Assembly (NCBI GenBank): GCA_002695185.1
Contig: NZOF01000145.1
Coordinates: forward strand, 1 to 14,654
Length of the DNA: 14,654 bases
DNA from: Erythrobacter sp.
Lineage (GTDB): Bacteria > Pseudomonadota > Alphaproteobacteria > Sphingomonadales > Sphingomonadaceae
Direction: 5' to 3'
Shown: positions 1 to 6,103 of the stretch, piece by piece
Layout of the letters: every line of letters starts with the position of its first letter
Numbering within the stretch: position 1 is the first letter of the stretch
Notes under the pieces: generated by a model
What the model saw: the letters and a program-made list of their open reading frames with translations, nothing else
What the model was told of the DNA's origin: nothing
Database searches by the model: none
Program-made: the position numbers and the translations under genes

Positions 1-1
1 A

Positions 2-106
2 GCTGCCGCATTGATCGTGGCTAGCGCATTGCTTGTCGATCAATCCTGGCTTCTGGCTGGCGGCGCGCTTGTGATTGCTGGGGTGGTGCTCATCCGAAAA
101 TCATAA
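2..106 (+). CDS. C-terminal fragment of a membrane protein (partial)
   Basis: The window opens inside a reading frame that runs to a TAA stop. The 34 visible residues form two hydrophobic stretches, AAALIVASALLV and LLAGGALVIAGVVLI, separated by a short DQSW turn, and end with the basic tail RKS. This is what the last two membrane helices of a small transporter or other inner-membrane protein look like, with the C-terminus probably in the cytoplasm. A drug/metabolite-transporter (EamA-like) end would fit, but too little is visible to name the family. An ATG overlaps the stop (TAATG) but opens only a 17-codon frame. The gene is probably host DNA just outside the mobile island. Confidence 0.5.
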   Translation, partial: AAALIVASALLVDQSWLLAGGALVIAGVVLIRKS

Positions 107-379
107 TGAAGGAGCAACTTAATTCGTGCACGGTCACGTTACGGCAAAGCCGAACTTAATGAGGATTTCATACGCCGCACTTCAGCGACCAAGACGCATC
201 GCGAAAAAAATTTTTCGACCTATTGCGATTGAAGGCTTATTTTCCTCAATCAGACGAAACTATGGAACGGCAGCTTTCAGGCTTGTCCTCGCCTGACTTT
301 ATGGCCGCTATTAGGGCGCATTGCTGCCAAGCGAATTAGACCCCACGACATTGAATTCGAATCTCTGGAGCGCGAAATC
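107..379. other. Intergenic stretch downstream of the integrase pair; possible island edge
   Basis: I see no convincing gene, tRNA or rRNA here. The stretch lies between the partial membrane-protein gene and the 3' end of the second integrase. Its only striking element is an A/T-rich palindrome at 202-217. Islands often place their attachment site next to the integrase, so an att site could lie here, but only one end is visible and no direct repeat can be confirmed. Confidence 0.4.
202..217. repeat. A/T-rich inverted repeat near the integrases
   Basis: CGAAAAA and TTTTTCG form a perfect 7-bp inverted repeat around a 2-base centre. There is no adjoining U-run to make it a normal terminator. 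It lies 163 bases beyond the stop of the second integrase, so a recombinase-binding or structural site is possible. This is inferred from position only. Confidence 0.35.
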
Positions 380-1561
380 TCACTGACGCCAGGGGGCTTC
401 GGATAGCGCCAGTCTGCACGCGATTTCATCACCAATTTCGGTCGCAGCCTCAAGGAGGGAGGTATCATCCAAGTGTGCATACCGAGCTGTTGTCGAAACC
501 TGCCTGTGGCCAAGGAGGCTTCCAATCATCGGCAAAGTCTCGGATGATCGCGCTGCCAGGCTGGCATAGTTGTGCCTCAGATCGTGGAGCCTGACGTCAT
601 CCAGACCGGCATCACGCCGAAGCTTGCGCCAGAACCAGTCGATCGCTGAAACCGACTGCCCCTTGAACGGAAACACTAGCTCATCCTTCTTCCCACGCGG
701 CAATCCATCGAGCACCGCCCTCGCCTCCTGGCCAAGCCAGACGATGCGCGGACCTGTCTTGGAATCGGTCAGTTTGAGCTTCCGCCCCTGAACCTCGCCC
801 CAGGTGAGGTTGAGGATTTCGCCGCGTCGGCATCCCGTCAACGTGAGCAGTGTGACTACCGCCGCCTCGACGGGCTGGTCAGCGCGTCGGTCGACAAGGG
901 CTTTCCCGAGCCGCGCCATCTCGGCGTCGCTCAGAAACCGTTCGATCTTGCGCCCCCTGTTCTTCTTCACGCCTCGAAAGGGGTTTGAATGCTCCGGAAT
1001 ATAGCCCCAGGCCTCGGCCTTGGCGAACATGGCTTTCAGAATTTCCATGGCGCGGTTTGCCGCGCCCGGCCCTGCCGAGCGCGTTACCTCCGCGTGCCAG
1101 CGCACCGCATCGGCATGATCGATCTCGTCGATGAACTTGCCCGCAAACGCATGGTCGAGATGGGTGCGGCGGTAGATGTCCTGGATCTCGCGCGTGGACT
1201 TCTTCCAGGTCGGTGCCGCCACATCCCAATACGACTGAAGGAACGCCGCATAGGTCGGCGTCTTCGTGCCGCGCTTCTTCTTGTCTGCCGGGTTCTGCCC
1301 GAGCTCGATCCGGAGGATCAGCCGGCGGGCAACATCCTTCGCGATGCGCTCGGTAAGGATGGCGGCATCGCCGATCGTTATCAACCGCTGCTTGCCACCG
1401 ATGGTCCGCTGGAGGACGTAGCTCTTGCGTCCTGAGCGGTGGATGCGCTCGCCAAAGCCCGGAAGCACGTAGTCAAACCTCGTCCGGCGCTTCCCAGCCT
1501 CTCCCGGAACAACGCGCGCGAGTTCCTCGGCCAGGATATGCTTCAGATCGTATCCGGTCAC
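380..1561 (-). CDS. Tyrosine recombinase/integrase, second of a tandem pair
   Basis: A 393-aa site-specific recombinase that would cut and rejoin DNA through a 3'-phosphotyrosine, integrating or excising the island. The N-terminal part (about residues 28-92, with LPGFGERI) resembles an arm-type DNA-binding domain. Residues about 100-200 are the SAM-like core-binding domain. The catalytic domain shows R245 (TGCRRGEI), K268 (DSK), H326 and R329 (RLHDLRHNY), H352 (LLGH) and nucleophile Y361 (TARYAHL), so it looks active. The GTG start is chosen because it forms a GTGA overlap with the stop of the upstream integrase. The frame stays open further upstream to 2158, but there it only shadows that gene. 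The ...DVRLHDLRH... block is almost identical to that of its partner, so the two are probably diverged paralogues acting together. Confidence 0.92.
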   Translation of the reverse strand: MTGYDLKHILAEELARVVPGEAGKRRTRFDYVLPGFGERIHRSGRKSYVLQRTIGGKQRLITIGDAAILTERIAKDVARRLILRIELGQNPADKKKRGTKTPTYAAFLQSYWDVAAPTWKKSTREIQDIYRRTHLDHAFAGKFIDEIDHADAVRWHAEVTRSAGPGAANRAMEILKAMFAKAEAWGYIPEHSNPFRGVKKNRGRKIERFLSDAEMARLGKALVDRRADQPVEAAVVTLLTLTGCRRGEILNLTWGEVQGRKLKLTDSKTGPRIVWLGQEARAVLDGLPRGKKDELVFPFKGQSVSAIDWFWRKLRRDAGLDDVRLHDLRHNYASLAARSSETLPMIGSLLGHRQVSTTARYAHLDDTSLLEAATEIGDEIACRLALSEAPWRQ

Positions 1562-2802
1562 GCCGCGATGCCCAGCGCACCGGCGAGGCTCGAACAAATC
1601 CGGTCGGCGCTCTCCGAGATGATGTCGTCTGCAAGATGCGCATAGCGCGCGGTCGTCTCGGGAAGCGCGTGCCCCAACAGCTTGCCGATGGTCGCGAGTG
1701 GAATGCCCTTGGCAATGGCCGCTGAGGCAAAGCTGTGGCGAAGATCGTGGAGCCGGACATCGGGAAGAGCGGCCTTGCGCCTGATCCTGATCCAGTGTTC
1801 TCCAAGATTGATTGGTCCCTCCCGATGCAACGCCGGAAAGACAAGCTGGTCGTCGGCCCGGCGGTCGAGGCCACTCAGAATTTCGATCGCTTGCGGGTTG
1901 AGATAAATGGTCTTCGGGCCGGTCTTGCTGTCGGGTAGCGCAAGTCGAGGAATCTGGACGTAGCGCCAGCGCAAGGTCGCAATCTCCGAAGCACGTGCAC
2001 CCGTGTAAACGAGCAAGAGAAGCGCGGGGATCACGAACGGGTTCGCAAACTCGTGATTGGCCAACGCGCGCCCGAGCCTGCGGTATTCGTCGGCGGAAAG
2101 GTAGCGCTCCGGGAGCTCGCGCTTGAAGCGGGACACACCGCGACACGGGTTGGAGCATTTGGCGCGATACCCGAGCTTTTCCGCATACTGCATCATGACA
2201 GACATGATCGGGATGGTGCGATTGAAGCTCCCTTCCCTCTTTGTCATGGTGTCGCGCCAGCGGTTGATGTCTGACCGTGCGATCATGTCGACCGGAAGTT
2301 CGCCGAAATGCGGAATGAGCAGCTGATCGATGCGCGAGCGCGAGCTCGTCCTGGTCGACGGCTTCCAGTGCGGCGAATAGTCGGTCCAGAATTCCTCGGC
2401 GAAGTCGACAAAGAGCGGGACCTTTTTCTGCTCGGGCGCAGACGGCAGGTCGGCAAGCGTAGCCCTGATGAGCAATCTGCGCGCGGCAGCGCGCGCGGAG
2501 GGAGCGCCCAGCGCACCTGCCGCCACTCCCGCGCGTCCCAGCGTCACCATCCTCTGCACGCCTCGGGGCCTGTACTTCACTATCCAGCTAAGGTGTCCGG
2601 ACTTGCGCTTGCGCAGTCCGAAGCCAGGCAGTTCATTATCCCATGTAATCCCGAGCGGAAGTGAGGCTCGACGGGCCACATGACCGGTCAGTTTCAGCTT
2701 ATTGGATTGGCGTTTGTGGGTGACGGCTGTGCCTTGCCCACCCACAGATTGCCGGTGGGTTAGAAATTTCGAACTATCTGTTTTTACTAGGTTTTGCTCC
2801 AT
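1558..2802 (-). CDS. Tyrosine recombinase/integrase, first of a tandem pair
   Basis: A 414-aa tyrosine recombinase. Residues about 35-120 form an arm-type DNA-binding domain (ELPGFGLR, then a basic region), about 130-225 the core-binding domain, and about 232-400 the catalytic domain with R270 (YTGARASEI), K293 (DSK), H352 and R355 (RLHDLRHSF), H378 (LLGH) and Y387 (TARYAHL). All expected catalytic residues are present. The ATG at 2802 has no strong ribosome binding site; a later GTG (codon 20) is possible, since the first ~30 residues look unstructured. Its stop overlaps the start of the next integrase by four bases, which implies coupled translation. Paired or tripled overlapping recombinases are known, for example three in RIT elements, but I do not see a third here. 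Confidence 0.92.
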   Translation of the reverse strand: MEQNLVKTDSSKFLTHRQSVGGQGTAVTHKRQSNKLKLTGHVARRASLPLGITWDNELPGFGLRKRKSGHLSWIVKYRPRGVQRMVTLGRAGVAAGALGAPSARAAARRLLIRATLADLPSAPEQKKVPLFVDFAEEFWTDYSPHWKPSTRTSSRSRIDQLLIPHFGELPVDMIARSDINRWRDTMTKREGSFNRTIPIMSVMMQYAEKLGYRAKCSNPCRGVSRFKRELPERYLSADEYRRLGRALANHEFANPFVIPALLLLVYTGARASEIATLRWRYVQIPRLALPDSKTGPKTIYLNPQAIEILSGLDRRADDQLVFPALHREGPINLGEHWIRIRRKAALPDVRLHDLRHSFASAAIAKGIPLATIGKLLGHALPETTARYAHLADDIISESADRICSSLAGALGIAA

Positions 2803-3210
2803 AAATGCAGCTTAGGCTGCGTACGGTGTGCCAATTCTGTTCCCCATTGCGCGGCGAAATCCGGTGACCCTGGTCGTTCCGTTCTCGAAGGCATTTTCCA
2901 ACGGAGCCCTCGGCGGCGCGAGCATCCAGTTCGCGGTCGTAATCCTGCTTGATCTGCAACTGAACGAATACCACGCACAAGGACCGCACCCCCGCAAAGG
3001 CTGCGGCAAAGGAGCGCGTGCGGTGCCCGGGACCGGGGCCTGTCGGTTCCCGCAGCACCGCGCCGGTCCGACCCGCTGTCGTTCGGGAGTGCGTGCGGGG
3101 CCCAGAACAAGAAGGCCGCGCCCGCAGGAGCACCGCCGAAGGCGGGGCGGGACCGAGCGCGACCCCAGCCCCATTCCGCTTTTCGCCCCGCTCCAGTGCC
3201 AGCGAACACG
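2803..3210. other. GC-rich non-coding spacer
   Basis: About 400 bases with no gene I can support. Several frames stay open on the minus strand, but they are Arg/Pro/Gly-rich, overlap each other and lack ribosome binding sites, as expected of GC-rich spacer DNA. Bases about 2820-2960 read on the minus strand have slightly more protein-like composition, so a decayed gene is possible. A strong hairpin lies at 3021-3060. The spacer could hold a promoter for the integrases, a small RNA or a replication/transfer site; the sequence does not decide. Confidence 0.35.
3021..3060. repeat. Long imperfect hairpin in the GC-rich spacer
   Basis: CGGTGC (3021-3026) pairs with GCACCG (3055-3060), CGGGA (3028-3032) with TCCCG (3048-3052), and CCG (3033-3035) with CGG (3044-3046), around a GC-rich loop. 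No U-run follows on either strand, so it is not a standard terminator. It may be a structured RNA element or a protein-binding site. Confidence 0.4.
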
Positions 3211-3244
3211 AAAAAAGGGCAGGAACCGTCACCGGCTCCTGCCC
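3211..3244 (-). terminator. Rho-independent terminator of the 73-aa gene
   Basis: On the minus strand a 12-bp stem (3244-3233 paired with 3228-3217, one G-U pair) closes a GTGA tetraloop and is followed by six U residues (3216-3211). It starts 11 bases after the stop of the 73-aa gene, so it ends that transcript and insulates the integrases from it. Confidence 0.9.
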
Positions 3245-3255
3245 TCGTATGGTCG

Positions 3256-3477
3256 TCAGTATTCGTCCAGCATCGCCCCGTGGACCGTGTGCACCACGCG
3301 GCTGGCGAGATGCGCAGGCAGTGCGTTGTAGTCACCCTCGTCCAGGGCGAAGTAGCCCAGGTCTTCATCTTCCACCACGTGCTGGTCGAAGAAACTGTGC
3401 TGGGCGCGCCTTTCGGCAACTGCAAGCGCTTCGAAATAGCTGTGCGCGTTCATGTCCAAGGTGCTGAGTGCAGTCAT
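3256..3477 (-). CDS. Small acidic hypothetical protein, 73 aa
   Basis: I do not recognise this protein. The ATG at 3477 is preceded by a near-perfect ribosome binding site (AGGAGGA, 3488-3482), and the gene ends just before a clear terminator, so it is a well-formed single-gene unit. The sequence is rich in Asp, Glu, Ala and His, with an acidic middle (DQHVVEDEDLGYFALDEGDY) and no signal peptide or membrane segment. It is probably a soluble cytoplasmic protein. A hairpin in its leader (3493-3512) may influence expression. Small orphan genes of this kind are common beside ssb and transfer genes on mobile elements; an anti-restriction or regulatory role would be speculation. Confidence 0.75.
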   Translation of the reverse strand: MTALSTLDMNAHSYFEALAVAERRAQHSFFDQHVVEDEDLGYFALDEGDYNALPAHLASRVVHTVHGAMLDEY

Positions 3478-3820
3478 GATATCCTCCTGAAACCTGTCGC
3501 TGAGACGACAGGAAACAGGCGGAGGGGCATGGGGCCGGCGGGTCAGGGATCGCCCCGAGGGCGACCGCGAAGCGGCGGTGGGGGCAACGATTTTGTCGGA
3601 CCGGAGCAAAGCGCAGGGGAGGCAAAATGGTGGGGCCCCGCCGTCCTTGACGCGCCGGCCGCATGCCCATCACCCTTGGAATTCGGTGAGCCAGCCCCCT
3701 CCCCCGCTCCGTTACGTAGTGCAAGGGACGACCAGCGCGATTGGACTTTCCTACAGGCTGTGCCCGGGTGCATGTTGATCGAAGGGAGGATCCACCGAGG
3801 GGTGCAGGAAAGGAACCCCG
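3478..3820. other. Divergent GC-rich intergenic region
   Basis: These 343 bases separate the minus-strand 73-aa gene from the plus-strand 88-aa gene, so promoters for both probably lie here. I see no gene. It contains the leader hairpin at 3493-3512 and two small adjacent hairpins at 3550-3564 (TCGCCC/GGGCGA) and 3565-3575 (CCGC/GCGG). No clear -35/-10 pair stands out. Confidence 0.4.
3493..3512 (-). promoter_or_regulatory. Leader hairpin upstream of the 73-aa gene
   Basis: CCTGTCG and CGACAGG form a perfect 7-bp stem with a six-base loop, ending four bases before the ribosome binding site of the minus-strand 73-aa gene. It could stabilise the mRNA or bind a regulator. Seen in the sequence; the role is inferred. 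Confidence 0.4.
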
Positions 3821-4087
3821 ATGCCAACCAAACGAAGCGCTGTCGCTGCACTCCGGAAACTCGAAGCCGACCGGCTGGCACTCGCCGAGCGCCAGAAGCA
3901 ACTTGAGGAGCAAGCCGCCCTTGAACTGGGCCGCATCATCCTGGGCACGGGACTTGAGACCTTCTCGAAGAAGGCGCTCGCAAGAGTTGCCGGAGAGCTT
4001 GGAAAGCTCGGCGAAGAGGCGTCTCTGCTGAAGCTGGTTCCACCGGCTCGATCGTCTTCTCGCACCGAACAGTCAACCGGAGAGTAG
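3821..4087 (+). CDS. Small TraC/TraD-like (DUF6437-like) mobile-element protein, 88 aa
   Basis: The 88-aa protein begins MPTKRSAVAALRKLEADR, continues as a Lys/Glu/Ala-rich helix (about residues 8-35, coiled-coil character), then carries ELGRIILGTGLETFSKKAL and a second helix, ending in a polar tail. The basic N-terminal helix followed by a G-x-G-L-E segment recalls small alphaproteobacterial conjugation-associated proteins (TraC/TraD-like, and the DUF6437 group of sphingomonad plasmids and islands). The assignment is from memory of the pattern. The ATG is preceded by GGAAAGGAA. It converges with ssb, and both end around the hairpin at 4097-4128. It supports a plasmid- or ICE-derived origin for the left half of the window. 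Confidence 0.65.
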   Translation: MPTKRSAVAALRKLEADRLALAERQKQLEEQAALELGRIILGTGLETFSKKALARVAGELGKLGEEASLLKLVPPARSSSRTEQSTGE

Positions 4088-4090
4088 GAA

Positions 4091-4128
4091 AAACAAAAGG
4101 GGTCCTGTCCGCTAAGACAGGACCCCTT
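4091..4128 (-). terminator. Rho-independent terminator of ssb
   Basis: A 13-bp perfect stem (4097-4109 with 4116-4128) encloses a six-base loop. On the minus strand it is followed by UUUUGUUU, so it ends the ssb transcript 24 bases after its stop codon. On the plus strand the run after the stem is weak (CTTCT), so it may only partly stop transcription of the convergent 88-aa gene. Confidence 0.88.
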
Positions 4129-4152
4129 CTGAGGTGAGATCGACGGGAGAGG

Positions 4153-4551
4153 TCAGTCGATCTCGGGAGCGTCGGTGTTGTCGTTATCGTCGCTCGACCC
4201 GTTGCCGCGGGAGAGGAAGTCGACCTTGTCGGCGAGGATCTCGGTACCGTAACGCGTGACCCCGTCCTTGTCCTCCCACTGGGTGTAGTGGATGCGGCCC
4301 TGGACGCTGACCAGCTGGCCCTTGGAGCAGTACTGGCCGACGGTCTTGGCGAGGCCGTTGAAGCAGGTCACCCGGTGGAACTCGCTTTCCTTGGCGGTGT
4401 AGCCGTTCTCGTCCTTGTAGGCCTTGCCTTCCTTGTCGCGCGCAGGTCGATCGGTGACGACGGTGATCCCGGTGACATTGGTGCCGCCCTTGGTCTCGCG
4501 GGTTTCCGGATCGCGGGCGATGCGGCCAGTGAGGATTGCGATATTGGTCAT
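4153..4551 (-). CDS. ssb: Single-stranded DNA-binding protein
   Basis: This 132-aa protein matches the SSB OB-fold: MTNIAILTGRIARDPETRET at the start, FHRVTCFNGLAKTVGQYCSKG in the middle (the HRVVxFG..A region of the family), then VSVQGRIHYTQW and GVTRYGTEILADKV. It binds single-stranded DNA, usually as a tetramer, during replication, repair or conjugative transfer. It is shorter than a chromosomal SSB (~150-180 aa) because the linker is short. The acidic tail ends in DAPEID rather than the usual DDDIPF, so the terminal Pro-Phe that recruits partner proteins is missing. Genes like this are common on plasmids and integrative elements. The ATG follows an AAGGAA motif at suitable spacing, and a strong terminator lies downstream. 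Confidence 0.9.
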   Translation of the reverse strand: MTNIAILTGRIARDPETRETKGGTNVTGITVVTDRPARDKEGKAYKDENGYTAKESEFHRVTCFNGLAKTVGQYCSKGQLVSVQGRIHYTQWEDKDGVTRYGTEILADKVDFLSRGNGSSDDNDNTDAPEID

Positions 4552-4950
4552 GGTATAAGTTCCTTCAGTTCCTCAAACCGGAGACCATCTCCGGCTTGCG
4601 AACTTGCCAAAGACGCAGGGCATGGGAGGACTGCACCGCAGGAGCAAAGCTCCAAGGGGAACCTGTTCATAACGGGTGGTGCGGGCAAGCGCGCCCCAGC
4701 GATTGCAGCAAAAGTGGGAACCGGTTTTGCGTCCGCAATCGCGCCAAAGGGCGTGCCAACACGGCCGGAAAGGAACGGGTTGCCGTCCTCAGCTGACCTG
4801 GTTCAGGACTGTTCGCGAAGAAAGCCGGAAGGGTATCGGTGGCGGGTCTGAAGGCACAGACGACGAAGTGCTCGTGGCAAAATTTTCGAAGGCAAGCGTC
4901 GGTTGCGGAAAGCAAATTTTAGATTATTGGTGTACCGATAGGGCGGAAAG
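4552..4950. other. Intergenic region between ssb and the defence operon
   Basis: No gene is supported in these 399 bases. They contain the leader of ssb (minus strand), a 44-base palindromic repeat (4699-4742) and, near the operon, an A/T-rich stretch (4873-4930) that probably holds the operon promoter. I could not find a -35/-10 pair with standard spacing. Two similar motifs, GCAAAATTTT (4877-4886) and GCAAATTTT (4912-4920), could be operator half-sites. Confidence 0.4.
4699..4742. repeat. Palindromic interspersed repeat (rhizobial-type, extragenic)
   Basis: GCGATTGC (4699-4706) pairs with GCAATCGC (4735-4742) and GCAAAA (4708-4713) with TTTTGC (4725-4730), around a centre containing AACCGGTT. 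The core AAAGTGGGAACCGGTTTT is one I recognise from palindromic elements scattered between genes in Rhizobiales and related alphaproteobacteria. As RNA it would fold into a stem of about 14 bp with a small internal bulge. Confidence 0.6.
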
Positions 4951-6063
4951 ATGAGGTCGATCCGAAAACGTAGAGCATCGCGGAACATGCGATGTGAATT
5001 TTGCAGTAAATGGCGGTGCGTTTGCAAGAAAAGAACGCGACTATCCGCCGCGAAAGAGCGATTGGGGCATGTGGCCGTGAAGCCGGGAAAAAAAGATTCA
5101 GTGACCGCTCGCAAGAAGCCTGCCACGCAGAATGCCTACACGACAGAGATGGGCATCATGCTCCACAGCAAGATCGAGGATGCTTTCGATTCCTCATATC
5201 TGCGCAAGCAGCGGGGCAACGTGAACCTAATTGTCACTTCGCCACCCTTCCCCCTTGTGCGTAAGAAGCGTTACGGAAACGAGACAGGTGAAACTTATCT
5301 GCGCTGGATAGAATCACTGGCTCAACCCCTCACCGATATGCTCACCGATGATGGTTCCATAGTCATCGAAATTGGCAACGCTTGGGAGCAAGGTGCGCCC
5401 ATCATGTCCACACTCCCGCTCGAAGCTTTGATGGCGTTCAAGCGAGCCGCAAATCTAAATCTCTGTCAGCATGTCATCTGCCACAATCCCGCGAGACTTC
5501 CCAGCCCAGCCGCATGGGTAAACTTGAAGCGAGCTCGACTCAAAGATTCATTCACGCATGTTTGGTGGCTGTCGAAAGCTGAGTTCCCCAAGGCGGACAA
5601 CCGACGGGTCCTAAATCCCTACAGCAAGGACATGAAGAAGCTGCTGAAGCGACAGTCCTATAATGCAGGAACGAGACCATCTGGCCACGTGATCTCCAAA
5701 ACAGGTTTTCTTAAAGATCATGGCGGCTCAATAGGGCCAAATGTACTTGATCTTACTGGCGAACACTATCCCGAGGCTTTGCTAAAGTACACCGGAACAG
5801 GTTGGGACGCAGGTTATCGCAGGTACTGCAAAGGTAACGACCTTCCGAGCCACCCGGCCAGAATGCAACCAGCCTTATCTGCATTTTTTATCGAATTTCT
5901 GACCGATGAGAATGACCTTGTGTTTGATCCTTTTGGGGGGTCAAACACGACCGGCAGTGTGGCCGAGAGCTTGGGACGCCGCTGGATTTCAGTAGAAGCT
6001 GATGCAAACTATGTGGAAGGCTCTAAAGGGCGGTTCATGGACCTGATTGGGCAAGGCGGATGA
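4951..6063 (+). CDS. Beta-class DNA methyltransferase (N4-cytosine or N6-adenine)
   Basis: A 370-aa S-adenosylmethionine-dependent DNA methylase, first gene of the operon. Motif IV is TSPPF (residues 96-100), and the AdoMet-binding motif I, FDPFGGSNTTG (325-335), lies near the C-terminus; this IV-before-I order defines the beta class. HPARMQPAL (301-309), just before motif I, is typical of motif X. The S-P-P-F catalytic loop is common in N4-cytosine methylases but also occurs in adenine enzymes, so the modified base is open. The N-terminus carries a cysteine cluster (C15, C18, C23, C25) that could bind zinc. In its operon it most likely marks host DNA as self for the helicase-nuclease downstream. 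The ATG at 4951 is kept because it includes the cysteine cluster with some room; ATG 4987 (Met13) is the alternative. Confidence 0.9.
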   Translation: MRSIRKRRASRNMRCEFCSKWRCVCKKRTRLSAAKERLGHVAVKPGKKDSVTARKKPATQNAYTTEMGIMLHSKIEDAFDSSYLRKQRGNVNLIVTSPPFPLVRKKRYGNETGETYLRWIESLAQPLTDMLTDDGSIVIEIGNAWEQGAPIMSTLPLEALMAFKRAANLNLCQHVICHNPARLPSPAAWVNLKRARLKDSFTHVWWLSKAEFPKADNRRVLNPYSKDMKKLLKRQSYNAGTRPSGHVISKTGFLKDHGGSIGPNVLDLTGEHYPEALLKYTGTGWDAGYRRYCKGNDLPSHPARMQPALSAFFIEFLTDENDLVFDPFGGSNTTGSVAESLGRRWISVEADANYVEGSKGRFMDLIGQGG

Positions 6064-6103
6064 ACGATTGCCCTTCGAGTTTCAGGATGCGACGGAAGCA
6101 AGG

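Noticed and set aside
380..2158. A 592-codon open frame on the minus strand
   Set aside because: Only the part from 1561 down is the integrase. The N-terminal ~200 codons overlap the upstream integrase in another frame and have Arg/Pro/Ser-rich shadow composition.
2774..3425. Overlapping minus-strand open frames in the GC-rich spacer
   Set aside because: They lack ribosome binding sites, overlap each other and the 73-aa gene, run through its terminator, and have low-complexity Arg/Gly/Pro composition.
3196..3906. A 236-codon plus-strand open frame
   Set aside because: It runs antisense through the 73-aa gene and terminator and then overlaps the 88-aa gene; composition is that of GC-rich spacer.
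4288..4851. A 187-codon plus-strand open frame antisense to ssb
   Set aside because: The first part mirrors the ssb codons and the rest covers the palindromic repeat; no ribosome binding site.
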